From Propionibacteriaceae bacterium (lineage in GTDB: Bacteria; Actinomycetota; Actinomycetes; Propionibacteriales; Propionibacteriaceae), in NCBI GenBank assembly GCA_031265875.1, contig JAISCA010000048.1, positions 173,346 through 237,345 of the forward strand: a stretch of DNA of 64,000 nucleotides. Direction: 5' to 3'. Position 1 is the stretch's first letter. Each line of letters starts with the position of its first letter. Of the stretch, positions 1 to 8,749 are shown piece after piece. Made by a program: the position numbers and the translations under genes. Under the pieces are notes generated by a model that saw only the letters and a program-made list of their open reading frames with translations, made no database searches and was not told the DNA's origin.

Positions 1-482
1 TCGACTTTGACCGTGTGGGAGTCTTCGGCCCAGACCCGCGCGATCACCGCCATTTGAGTTTGGATGGTGGCCGAGGTGGCCTGCCGCATCCGCTCCAGGC
101 TGGCCACCACGGCGTCGGCGTCGACCGGCTGACCGGAGGCGAAATGGGCCTTGGGATCGATCCGGAAGGTGTAGATCAGCTCGTCCTCGGACAACTCATA
201 GGCCGTCGCCAAGAGAGGGCGGACGCGCCCCTCGGAGTCGAGCTTGACCAAGGTCTCATAGACGTTGTAGAGAAGCAGTTGAGGGATGGCGGCGTTGTCC
301 GAAGTGGTCAGGTCGAGCGTGTCGGGCTCGGCCGTCGCCCCCACCGTCAGAGTCTTCGAAGTGGGGGAATCCGGCCCTCCCGGCCGACCCGAGCAAGCGC
401 TCAGAGCGGTCAAACTGAAGAGCAAGGTCAAAACTGTCAGACCATGCGCCAGAGTCCGCCTCCAGCGCGCTTGGGGGGCCAT
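1..482 (-). CDS. ABC transporter substrate-binding lipoprotein, SBP family 5 (peptide/opine type), N-terminal part; gene runs off the window start
   Basis: Reverse-strand reading from ATG at 482 gives MAPQARWRRTLAHGLTVLTLLFSLTALSACSG (lipobox LSAC) then TVGATAEPDTLDLTTSDNAAIPQLLLYNVYETLVKLDSEGRVRPLLATAYELSEDELIYTFRIDPKAHFASGQPVDADAVVASLERM, typical of SBP_bac_5 proteins. Confidence 0.85.
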   Translation of the reverse strand, partial: MAPQARWRRTLAHGLTVLTLLFSLTALSACSGRPGGPDSPTSKTLTVGATAEPDTLDLTTSDNAAIPQLLLYNVYETLVKLDSEGRVRPLLATAYELSEDELIYTFRIDPKAHFASGQPVDADAVVASLERMRQATSATIQTQMAVIARVWAEDSHTVKV

Positions 483-778
483 GATCCAAAGTACCTTTCG
501 CCAAACATCGACCCACCGGCCAGGCGGGCCGCATTATTCTATCCCTCTCCAGCGCTCCCCCCAGACGCCCGAACCCGGCCTTGGCGCCGGACCGCCTGAC
601 CGCCGCTCCGAGGCGGCGGAGGCCATAGGACCGAAGAGGTGAGAATAGGGGCACGCGCCCCTCGAGCCAGGCCCCGTCACCGGTTCGTCGTTCGCCCCGC
701 TCCCCCACCCGTCCGAGGCCCTGACCCAGGCGACGGTTTGAGGTCTGCCGACAGACCGACTAACATAGGCCGAGCCAT

Positions 779-852
779 CGCGGGGTGGAGCAGTTCGGTA
801 GCTCGCTGGGCTCATAACCCAGAGGTCATAGGTTCAAATCCTATCCCCGCTA
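779..852 (+). tRNA. tRNA-Met(CAT), initiator type (tRNA-fMet)
   Basis: CGCGGGGTGGAGCAGTTCGGTAGCTCGCTGGGCTCATAACCCAGAGGTCATAGGTTCAAATCCTATCCCCGCTA; anticodon CAT, GGG/CCC anticodon stem pairs, mismatched C1:T72. Confidence 0.95.
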
Positions 853-857
853 CTTAT

Positions 858-873
858 GGTGTCGAATGACACC
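858..873 (+). terminator. short hairpin directly after tRNA-fMet (possible terminator)
   Basis: GGTGTC-gaat-GACACC. Confidence 0.4.
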
Positions 874-1093
874 GGAATCCGGCGGTTGTCCGAACCGCTC
901 GATCGCCCCGCCCCTGCCGCCGATTGAGCGCTTACGACATCCGACACGCCGAAACTAGTGTTACAACTGCTCGATCGCACCTGCCCCCGACGCCGGTTGA
1001 GCAGTTGCGTAGGCCGCAGCGGCCGGAACGGGAATCGGCCGGAGCCGGCAGCGCCGAAATTATGCGTCCTGTTGGATCCCGCGTGGCCCAACC

Positions 1094-1504
1094 TCACTCG
1101 GCCTGGCCGGACGGGACCAGCCAAGCCACGTCCGGGTGGGCTTGCGCCAGTCCCTGATCGAGCGTGGCGAGAACGCAACCGTCGTGGCGTCGCGCCAGGG
1201 ACGCCAGGTAGGCGTCCGTGAGCTGCCGGTGCCCGATCACGCCGTCCAGACCGGCTTCCCGGTAGGAGAAGTCATCGGGCCAGAACTGGTACCCAGGCCG
1301 CGCCGCCAGGAGATCCAACACAGCCTTGGCCGGCCGGGCGGCCACGCCTGACCGAACTATGAAACGAAGCAGGGCGCCTTCGATCACCGGGCAGACGGCG
1401 AACCGGTCTATCCGAGCCGCCCAAGCGTTCGCCCGCTCCCAGTGATCATGGCCGGTGACCATGAGCGCGATCAGGACGTTGGCGTCCAGCAGGTAGGTGG
1501 TCAC
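1094..1504 (-). CDS. PIN-domain toxin, VapC family
   Basis: MTTYLLDANVLIALMVTGHDHWERA...LTDAYLASLARRHDGCVLATLDQGLA; PIN acidic motifs; overlaps upstream antitoxin by 4 nt. Confidence 0.85.
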   Translation of the reverse strand: MTTYLLDANVLIALMVTGHDHWERANAWAARIDRFAVCPVIEGALLRFIVRSGVAARPAKAVLDLLAARPGYQFWPDDFSYREAGLDGVIGHRQLTDAYLASLARRHDGCVLATLDQGLAQAHPDVAWLVPSGQAE

Positions 1505-1734
1505 TCGTCTTCGTCCAACAGATCGCGGACCTGGGACACGGTGAACGTACGGCCCAGGTCGATCATCGGGAAGCCCGAGACGGGATTGGTCTGGACCTCT
1601 AGGTCACGGTCCTGGCTGGCCAGGCCCCGGGCCGCCAAGCCGGCCACCGTCGCGGAGACCGACTGCCCGGTCTCCTGGGCGTAGCGGCGGATCTGCTCGT
1701 GCAGACCAGGGGGTAGATCAACAGTGGTGCGCAT
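1501..1734 (-). CDS. VapB-type (ribbon-helix-helix) antitoxin
   Basis: MRTTVDLPPGLHEQIRRYAQETGQSVSATVAGLAARGL...; immediately upstream of the PIN toxin. Confidence 0.8.
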   Translation of the reverse strand: MRTTVDLPPGLHEQIRRYAQETGQSVSATVAGLAARGLASQDRDLEVQTNPVSGFPMIDLGRTFTVSQVRDLLDEDE

Positions 1735-1745
1735 AACTACATCTT

Positions 1746-1771
1746 ATCATGCATCAGATATGATGCATGAT
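1746..1771. promoter_or_regulatory. Candidate VapBC autoregulatory operator (perfect inverted repeat)
   Basis: ATCATGCATCA-gata-TGATGCATGAT, 11-bp perfect arms just upstream of the antitoxin start at 1734. Confidence 0.65.
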
Positions 1772-2305
1772 ATTGCATCTAGTCTCGACCTTGCGTGATG
1801 CGCACCTGAACCGGTGCGCCGGAATCCGGTCACCAGGTGGAGGTTCTCCTAAGTTCGCCGCTTCAGTCACCCGCCAGCGGCGCCCGGTCGGCCAAGCCAG
1901 AACGCAGCCGTCATGGCATCGCGCTAGGCGTCGCAGTTCAGCGGCCAACAGGGCCCCGTCCACGGCGGCGCCGACGAGGGCGGGCGGCGTGGTGTCGCGA
2001 CCGCCCACCGCGTTGGCCCGTTCCTTCCAGCCGTCGACCGCGAACCAGTCTTTGTCCGCGTCCGAGGTGCCGGCTTTGAGGATGGCGTGGTACTCCCGGA
2101 CCCGAGCGGCTGTCAGCGGCTGACCGACCGCGCCCAGCATGGCGTCGAAGAGACGGAAGTGGTTGACCGTCTCCACCACGTCGTCCACGCGGGCATCGCC
2201 ACCGGGTTGGACCCTACGCCTTCGCGTATCTCTCAAACTCTCACTAAAGCGACGACCGCCTAGCTCGACCCAACCTTCAGACAGCGCAGTAATGTAAGAT
2301 CGCAT
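1754..2305 (-). pseudogene. Truncated/rearranged Fic-family protein with a PIN-domain-like tail
   Basis: VVETVNHFRLFDAML...PLTAARVREYHAILKAGTSDADKDWFAVDGWKERANAVGGRDTTPP resembles the region ahead of the Fic motif; the Fic catalytic motif is absent and the frame continues into RRLARCHDGCVLA, resembling the C-terminus of the VapC at 1094. Confidence 0.5.
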
Positions 2306-2310
2306 TACTG
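2287..2310. promoter_or_regulatory. Candidate operator for the AbrB-type antitoxin operon
   Basis: CAGTAATG-taagatcg-CATTACTG perfect 8-bp arms, ending 10 bp before the antitoxin start. Confidence 0.55.
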
Positions 2311-2319
2311 AGATAAGAG

Positions 2320-2595
2320 GTGATGACGATGACGGTTCTGTCGGTGACGTCGAGGGGTCAGGTGACTTTCCGACGGGATGTCCTCGCCCACTTGGGTATC
2401 ACGCCCGGTGACAAGATCGAGATCGACCTGCTGCCGGGCGGCCGGGCGCAACTGTCAGCGGCCCGGCCGCGCGGGTCGGTGAGCCAGCTGAGCGGTCTGC
2501 TCGTTGGTAAGACGAACGGCGCCACACTCACGATCGACGAGATCGAGGACGACATCGCGCAAGCGGGCGCCGCCGCCGGATCGGGTGAGCGGTGA
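2320..2595 (+). CDS. AbrB/MazE-fold (SpoVT-like) antitoxin
   Basis: MTMTVLSVTSRGQVTFRRDVLAHLGITPGDKIEIDLLPGGRAQL. Confidence 0.85.
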   Translation: MMTMTVLSVTSRGQVTFRRDVLAHLGITPGDKIEIDLLPGGRAQLSAARPRGSVSQLSGLLVGKTNGATLTIDEIEDDIAQAGAAAGSGER

Positions 2596-2990
2596 AGCTC
2601 ACCGTCGACACCAACGTGTTGCTGCGGATGATCGTCGCCGACGACCCCGGCCAGGCGGCCTTGGCCTCCGCGCTGTTCGCACAGGCGGACATGATCGCTG
2701 TCGGCCTGCAGACCCTGACAGAGTTGGTGTGGGTGCTGCGCGGCTCCTACGGGGTGAAGCGGGACGACATCGCCACCGCGATCCGCACGATCATGGACAC
2801 CGAGAAGGTGGTACTCGACCGTGCCGCTGTCGACGCCGGGCTGGCCTGCCTCGAGGCGGGCGGTGACTTCGCTGACGGGATCGTCGCCCACGAGGGCGCC
2901 TGGCTGGGCGGGAACACATTCGTCTCGTTCGACAAGAAGGCCGTCAAGGCGCTTGCCGACCTAGGACACCAGACCCGACTGCTGACCTGA
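2592..2990 (+). CDS. PIN-domain toxin, VapC family
   Basis: MKLTVDTNVLLRMIVADDPGQAALA...DFADGIVAHEGAWLGGNTFVSFDKKAVKAL; 4-nt overlap with the AbrB-type antitoxin. Confidence 0.88.
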   Translation: MKLTVDTNVLLRMIVADDPGQAALASALFAQADMIAVGLQTLTELVWVLRGSYGVKRDDIATAIRTIMDTEKVVLDRAAVDAGLACLEAGGDFADGIVAHEGAWLGGNTFVSFDKKAVKALADLGHQTRLLT

Positions 2991-3130
2991 AACCCCTTTA
3001 TCGCCCTCCACCCGGCGATTGGCGCCTCCGAACCGATCCAGCCCACAGACCGCCCAAGACCTTGGGAACTATATCGACAGCCATTTGGGCTTGTCGGATG
3101 GTGAATCCATAGTCGCTCAGGCGTCACTGT

Positions 3131-5695
3131 CTAAAGTCTGGGGTCGGTCGGGTTGGACTCTAAGGCTAAGACGGCGAAGACGGCCTGGTGGCGGCGCCAC
3201 AGCGGCTGACCGTCCAGCAAACGGTCGATCGCCTCCAGGCCCAGGGCGTACTCGCGCAGGGCCAGCGAGCGTTTGAAGCCTAGGTTGCGCTGGCGCAGTT
3301 CGGGCAGGTGGTCCAGGTAGTCCGGCCCGTAGGTCATACGCAGGTACTCTCGGCCGCGCACCTTCAGACCGGGTTGGACCAGCCGATGGCCCCGGCGGAC
3401 CGGGGCTAGGAGTGGTTTGACCACCATGCCCTCGACGCCGCCGGCTGTCAGCTCCTCCCACCAGGCCACGGCCTGCTCGACACTGGCCGGGTCGGCCGGG
3501 TCCAGCGCCAAGCGCCGCGTCGCCCGGATGAGGGCCGGGTCCTGATCGACCAACCGGTCGGCCTGGTCCAGGTGCCACTGGTGGCTCTCCTGGTACAAGG
3601 CCGCGCCATCGCTGGCCAGGATTTGGAAGGGGGCCAGTTGGACGCCGGCCAGCCCAGCCGTCGGCCAGACGTAGCGCTCCACCTGTTCGGCGTAGGCCGC
3701 CGCGTTGGCCCGCCGGCGCCGGGTCGTCGCCATCAGCTCGGCCACTTCCAAGCCCCGGCCGGCGGCCCGCTCCAGAGCCGGCAGCGCGGCGTTGTACATG
3801 GCGGCGGCGCTGGCTCCGACCGGACGGTACTGTTCGCGCAACAGGCCCTCGGCCTTGAGCGACCAGGGCAGCAGCTCGGCGTCGATCAGCAACCACTGGG
3901 CCGTCAGTGAGTCCCACAGCCCGGCCCGCTCCAGCGCCGTCCGCAGACGGCCCAAAGCCTCGGCCTCCAGCCCCTGGGCGAAGAAGGGCCGGCCCGTCCG
4001 CGTGTGGATGACACCGGGCCCGGCCTCGTCCCGGCCCAGCCAGACCACGGCCCGGGAACCCATGTGTTTCTCTTGACAGATGACCCGCTCCACCCCCAGA
4101 GCGGCGAAATAGGCCATCGCCTCCAGGGGATGTTCGAGGTAGCCGTCCAGCCGGGATGATTCGACCGGGGCCATGGTGGGCGGCAGATAGGCCAAGCGGT
4201 CGGGCCCGGTGGCGAAGCGGCTCATCACTTCGAAGGCCCCGGCCGCCTGCTCGGCCTGGATGGTCAACGGCCCCATCCAGCGCGTCTCGACGATCCGCTT
4301 GCCCAACACGTCTGTCACGTCCAGCACAGCCGGGTCGCGGGTGGCCGCTCCCCCAGCCCCGGCCCCAGCCGTGCCCCCGCCGCTCGGCCCAGCCTCGCTT
4401 CCGTCGGAGGCCGCCGAAGCCAGCGGCCGGGTCGGCTGGCAGTGGACCTGGGCGGCCGGCACTTGGACCAGTTCCTTCTCGGGGTAACGCAGCGCGGTCA
4501 ATCGGCCGCCGAAGACGCAGCCGGTGTCAAGACAAAGTGTATTGTTGATCCAGGTGGGCTCCAGGACAGGCGTGTGGCCGTACAGCACCATGGCCTGGCC
4601 CCGGTAGTCCTCGGCCCAGGGGTAGCGGACCGGCAGACCGTACTCGTCTGATTCGCCGGTGGTGTCGCCGTAGAGCGCGAACTCCCGCACCCGCTTCGAG
4701 GCCCGGCCCTGGAAAGCCTCCTTCAGACCGGCGTGAGCCACCACCAAGCGAGCGTCGTCGAGCACGTAATGGGAGATCAGACCGTCGCACCAGAGTCGCG
4801 CCCGCTCTTCGAACTCAGGCCCCTGCTCGGCCAATTGGGCCAGGCTGACGTCCAGGCCATGGGTCGGCTGGACCTTGGACCCCCGACGCAAGGCCCGGGC
4901 CAACTTGGCCTCGTGGTTGCCCTGCACCGCCAGCGCGTGACCGGCGGCGGTCATGCCCATGGCCAAGCGGAGCACGTCCGCCACCCGTGGGCCCCGGTCC
5001 ACCAGGTCGCCCAAGAAGACGACTCGGCGACCGGCCGGGTGGCTGGCGTCGACGGCCCGCCCCTCGGCGTCGGTGACCATCTCGTAGCCCAATTCCCCCA
5101 GCAAGGCCGTCAACTCGTCGAAGCAACCGTGGACGTCCCCGATCATGTCGAAGGGGCCATGGTCGTCGCGTTTGTCGTTGTAGAGCTTGGTCCGGCGAAT
5201 GCGGGCCTGCTCCACCTCCTCCACCGAGGTCAGGCGGTGGACCTGGCGCAGACCCTCCCGGGCCAGTTGCTTGATCGATTGGCGCAAGGACTTGATCTGC
5301 CGGCGCACCACCTCGTCGCCGAAGCTCACTCCCCTAGCCCGGTTGCGCTCGACGCACAGCCCAGCTGGCAGGTCGAGCACGATGCCGACTGGCAGCACGT
5401 CATGTTCCCGGGCCAAGGCGATCAAAGACTGACGCGCGGCCGGCTGGACGTTGGTGGCGTCGACCACGGTCAACAGTCCCCGGGCCAAGCGTTTGGCCAC
5501 GATCAGATCCAAGACCGCGAAAGCGTCCGCGGTGGCCGACTGATCGGTCGGGTCGGAGGCGACCAACCCCCGGCAGAAGTCGGATGAGACCGTCTCGAAG
5601 GGCTCGAAACACTGAGCCGCGAAGACGGACTTACCCGAACCGGAGCAGCCGATCAACAAGACCAAGCTGAGTTCCGGAATGTCCAATTCAGCCAT
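3131..5695 (-). CDS. pnkp: Polynucleotide kinase-phosphatase with ligase-like domain (bacterial Pnkp, RNA repair)
   Basis: Walker A GCSGSGKS near N-terminus, calcineurin-type phosphatase motifs (DMIGDVHGCFDE, GDLVDRGP, GNHE), nucleotidyltransferase region EKHMGSRAVVW; about 850 aa three-domain architecture. Confidence 0.93.
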   Translation of the reverse strand: MAELDIPELSLVLLIGCSGSGKSVFAAQCFEPFETVSSDFCRGLVASDPTDQSATADAFAVLDLIVAKRLARGLLTVVDATNVQPAARQSLIALAREHDVLPVGIVLDLPAGLCVERNRARGVSFGDEVVRRQIKSLRQSIKQLAREGLRQVHRLTSVEEVEQARIRRTKLYNDKRDDHGPFDMIGDVHGCFDELTALLGELGYEMVTDAEGRAVDASHPAGRRVVFLGDLVDRGPRVADVLRLAMGMTAAGHALAVQGNHEAKLARALRRGSKVQPTHGLDVSLAQLAEQGPEFEERARLWCDGLISHYVLDDARLVVAHAGLKEAFQGRASKRVREFALYGDTTGESDEYGLPVRYPWAEDYRGQAMVLYGHTPVLEPTWINNTLCLDTGCVFGGRLTALRYPEKELVQVPAAQVHCQPTRPLASAASDGSEAGPSGGGTAGAGAGGAATRDPAVLDVTDVLGKRIVETRWMGPLTIQAEQAAGAFEVMSRFATGPDRLAYLPPTMAPVESSRLDGYLEHPLEAMAYFAALGVERVICQEKHMGSRAVVWLGRDEAGPGVIHTRTGRPFFAQGLEAEALGRLRTALERAGLWDSLTAQWLLIDAELLPWSLKAEGLLREQYRPVGASAAAMYNAALPALERAAGRGLEVAELMATTRRRRANAAAYAEQVERYVWPTAGLAGVQLAPFQILASDGAALYQESHQWHLDQADRLVDQDPALIRATRRLALDPADPASVEQAVAWWEELTAGGVEGMVVKPLLAPVRRGHRLVQPGLKVRGREYLRMTYGPDYLDHLPELRQRNLGFKRSLALREYALGLEAIDRLLDGQPLWRRHQAVFAVLALESNPTDPRL

Positions 5696-7176
5696 CAGAC
5701 CTCACCGCCTCGTTCAAAGATCGCTACCTGGGTGGGCTGCCCCAGAACCTGATCCTGAGACCCGACGCCGTCGAAACGGACGCTGTAGCCAGTCCGTCGG
5801 GCCAGAGCCTGGGCCCAGTCCTGGAATTGACGACGGGTCCATTCGAAGCGGTGGTCGCTGTGCCGCGACTGACCCGTCGCCAGGCCGTAAAGCTGGTTGT
5901 ATTCGGCGTTCGGCGTGGTGATCAGAACGTGCTGAGGCCGAGCGGACAGGAACAGGTTCCGCTCGAAGGCCTCCAAGCGGTCCAGATCAAGGTGCTCGAT
6001 CACTTCGGAGACGACCACGGCGTCGAAGCCTAGGAAACGGTCGTCCCGGTAGGTGGCGGAGGCTTGGATCAACCTCACCCGCTGACGTTGACGGTCGGCG
6101 ATCCGCTCCAAACGCCGGGCCGCCTGGGCCAAGGGCGAGGCCGCGACGTCCGCCCCGACCACTTCGAACTGGGGATAATCCAGCAGCGCCCGGACCAACC
6201 GGCCCTCGCCGCAGCCCAGGTCCAGCACGCGACAGGCCCCCAGCCGGCGCAGTTGGTCGACCAGGAAACGGGTCCTGAGCCCGGCCAGCGTCTCCGTCCT
6301 CGGCCGTGGAGCCGCGTCCTCCATGGCGTCCGTAACCAGGTCCGCTGGGTACGACAGGTCCGCCGCGTTCTCCGCCGCCTCGACTGAGTCGACCAGGCCC
6401 ACTGGGACCTGGTCCAGCTCCGCCGCCGTCTCCACCGGGTCCGCTCGATCGGCCAGCTCCGCTGAGTCCTGGTCCAGCGTCCCACCGGCCAAGCGGGCCG
6501 CGGCGTCGACCACATAACGACCCTGGTGGGCCAAGTAGCGGGCCATGATCGTGGCCCGGGCGGGATGATCCGTCAACCAGTCCGCGCCGTAACGGACCAG
6601 CTTGTCGATCTCCGCTTCACCGACCCAGTAGTGCTTCGAGTCGTCGAGCACCGGCAGCAGAACGTAAAGCTGTGACAGCGCGTGGGCCAAGGTCAGTTCG
6701 CCGCCCAGCCTGACGTCGACACAGCTGGGAGCCGTCTCTGTGCTCTCGACCGCCCAGCCCAGGGGCTCGAACAATTCCCGCACCAAGGCCGTCCCGCCCC
6801 GCGACCGCACCGACGGCAGATGGATGGTCATCCGACGCGGCCGGCCGGCGGCGCCCGGCCGTTCCAGCGCGTCGCGCCCGGCCAGAGCAGAGCGGAAAAC
6901 CCGGCCCAGCGCCACGGCCAGCAAGGACGAGGCCGCGTAGGCCCGGTCGTTGACGTAGTGGCCCAACTCGAAGCCGCTGACCTTGAATCGCTTCGACCGG
7001 GCCAGCCCCACCGCGTCGACCTCCACTGACAAGGCGACCGTGGTCACGGCCTGGTCCGCCCGGGGATAGAACACTGTCGCCCGCCCCACTGGCAGCTCGA
7101 AGCTCTGGACCCGGTCCGGGTGCTTGAACAACAGATAGCTGAGTTCGTCCCCGGGCGACTCGATGGTTAGAAACAC
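5695..7176 (-). CDS. hen1: Hen1-type 3'-terminal RNA ribose 2'-O-methyltransferase
   Basis: MFLTIESPGDELSYLLFKHPDRVQSFELPVGRATVFYP N-terminal domain plus SAM-dependent MTase motifs (VLDLGCGEGRLV, VVVSEVIEHLD); TGATG stop/start coupling to pnkp. Confidence 0.93.
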   Translation of the reverse strand: MFLTIESPGDELSYLLFKHPDRVQSFELPVGRATVFYPRADQAVTTVALSVEVDAVGLARSKRFKVSGFELGHYVNDRAYAASSLLAVALGRVFRSALAGRDALERPGAAGRPRRMTIHLPSVRSRGGTALVRELFEPLGWAVESTETAPSCVDVRLGGELTLAHALSQLYVLLPVLDDSKHYWVGEAEIDKLVRYGADWLTDHPARATIMARYLAHQGRYVVDAAARLAGGTLDQDSAELADRADPVETAAELDQVPVGLVDSVEAAENAADLSYPADLVTDAMEDAAPRPRTETLAGLRTRFLVDQLRRLGACRVLDLGCGEGRLVRALLDYPQFEVVGADVAASPLAQAARRLERIADRQRQRVRLIQASATYRDDRFLGFDAVVVSEVIEHLDLDRLEAFERNLFLSARPQHVLITTPNAEYNQLYGLATGQSRHSDHRFEWTRRQFQDWAQALARRTGYSVRFDGVGSQDQVLGQPTQVAIFERGGEV

Positions 7177-7293
7177 ACCGCCAAGGTTACCGCTGGGGCT
7201 GTAGCGTCGACCGGACCGGCTGAAGGCTCTGGTCCGGCTCGAATCCGAATGGAAACGTCAGCCCCAGGAGGATAGGTAGGTTTCGTCTCCTAG

Positions 7294-7626
7294 CTACGGC
7301 GAATCCCCGTCCTCGTCAGCGGACCTGGGCCCCTGGGGCGGCTCGCCCAAGCCATCTTCGCCCTCGAACTGGCCCTCCCCCGCCTGACTGATCAGCAGTT
7401 CCAGCGCGACCTCCCCCGGTGGACCAGACGGGTCATAGCCCGGGCTCTCAGCCACCAGCCCTAACCCGTCACGCAACTCGATCAGGCCGGCGTCCAGGTC
7501 GACGTGGATGGGACCGGGGCCAGGCGCGGGCACGATCAAGATCTTCAGCCGGTCGGACTCCTGCTGCTCGCGCCAGTGACGCAAGCCCGGCTGAAATATC
7601 TCTTCAAAAGTCATCCCCACCAGCAT
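7294..7626 (-). CDS. Small actinobacterial protein of unknown function (DUF6191-like N-terminus)
   Basis: MTFEEIFQPGLRHWREQQESDRLKILIVPAPGPGPIHVDLDAGLIEL. Confidence 0.5.
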   Translation of the reverse strand: MLVGMTFEEIFQPGLRHWREQQESDRLKILIVPAPGPGPIHVDLDAGLIELRDGLGLVAESPGYDPSGPPGEVALELLISQAGEGQFEGEDGLGEPPQGPRSADEDGDSP

Positions 7627-7651
7627 AGGGGCAGCTCCGCCTGGCCGACGC

Positions 7652-8569
7652 TCAGTCGGCGGCGGTCGGCCGGGCAGGTCGGAAGGCCTTCAGGTTGGTC
7701 AGCGCCACCCCGGTCACGATGACCGCTCCGCCCAGCAGTTGGGCCAGGCTGAAGGGCCGGCCGGCCAGAATCGTGAACAGGGCGGTGAAGACCGTGATGA
7801 GGTTGAGGAAGACGCCGCCGCGACCGGCCGGTAGCCGGCGCAGGGCGTAATTCCACAGCAGATAGCTACCGACCGAGGGGAAGACGGCGATGAAGATCAG
7901 CGCCAGCCAGGGCTGGGTGGCGCTGGGCCAAGTCGGCCCGCCGGTCCCGGCCACCCAGAGACCGGCTAAGACGGTGGTGACGACGGCCTGGGCGAAGGTC
8001 GAGGCGATGGGCGGCACGGCCAAGGGCCGCCGGCCGACCAAGGTGTACACGGTCCAGACCGTGATCGCGCCCACCATCAGCAGATCGCCGGGTCCGAAGC
8101 CGGTCTCAAGCAGAGCGGCCGGGTGGCCGTCGCTGATGACGTAGAGCACGCCGGCCAAGGCCAAGACGATGCCTATGACCGCTGTCCGGTCCAGCCTCTC
8201 CCGCAGGAAGACCAGCGCCGCCAGTGAGATCAAAGCTGGGTTGAAGGCGTTGATGAGGGAGGCGTTGAGGGCGTCGGTGTGCTGCAAGGCGGTGTAGAGG
8301 AAGGCGTTGTAGGCCAACAGCCCGAAGACCGACAGCAGAACCAAGCGGGGCCAAGCCCGAAGCACCGCCCGCCAGTCCGGTCTCTCGACCACCTGGGCGA
8401 TCACGAACAGCGGGACCAGGGCGAACGACCAGCGTAGGAAAACCAGAGAGATGGGGGCGATGGCGGTGACGGCGGCCTGTCCCACGATGTAGTTGCCGGC
8501 CCAGAACAGGTTGGCGCCGACCAGGGCGGCGATGGCGGTCCAGCCGGTCTTGGACATACGCCCCCTCAC
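7652..8569 (-). CDS. EamA/DMT-family transporter
   Basis: About 10 hydrophobic segments; ALVGANLFWAGNYIVGQAA...FLRWSFALVPL...LINAFNPALISLAALVFLRERL. Confidence 0.9.
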   Translation of the reverse strand: MRGRMSKTGWTAIAALVGANLFWAGNYIVGQAAVTAIAPISLVFLRWSFALVPLFVIAQVVERPDWRAVLRAWPRLVLLSVFGLLAYNAFLYTALQHTDALNASLINAFNPALISLAALVFLRERLDRTAVIGIVLALAGVLYVISDGHPAALLETGFGPGDLLMVGAITVWTVYTLVGRRPLAVPPIASTFAQAVVTTVLAGLWVAGTGGPTWPSATQPWLALIFIAVFPSVGSYLLWNYALRRLPAGRGGVFLNLITVFTALFTILAGRPFSLAQLLGGAVIVTGVALTNLKAFRPARPTAAD

Positions 8570-8749
8570 CTGTCAGCGGCTGACTCCAACACCTTAGTGT
8601 CCTGAACCAGGGCCGGACCCGCCTCTCCCGACCACCCCTCGAACAGCCGGCCTGCGAGCGACCGCCCGCCTGGAGCGACCGCCCCTCGGCTCGGCCTCGG
8701 TCGGGCCGACCGACCCTGATAGCGTGCTCTCCTGCCCGGAGGTGATGCG

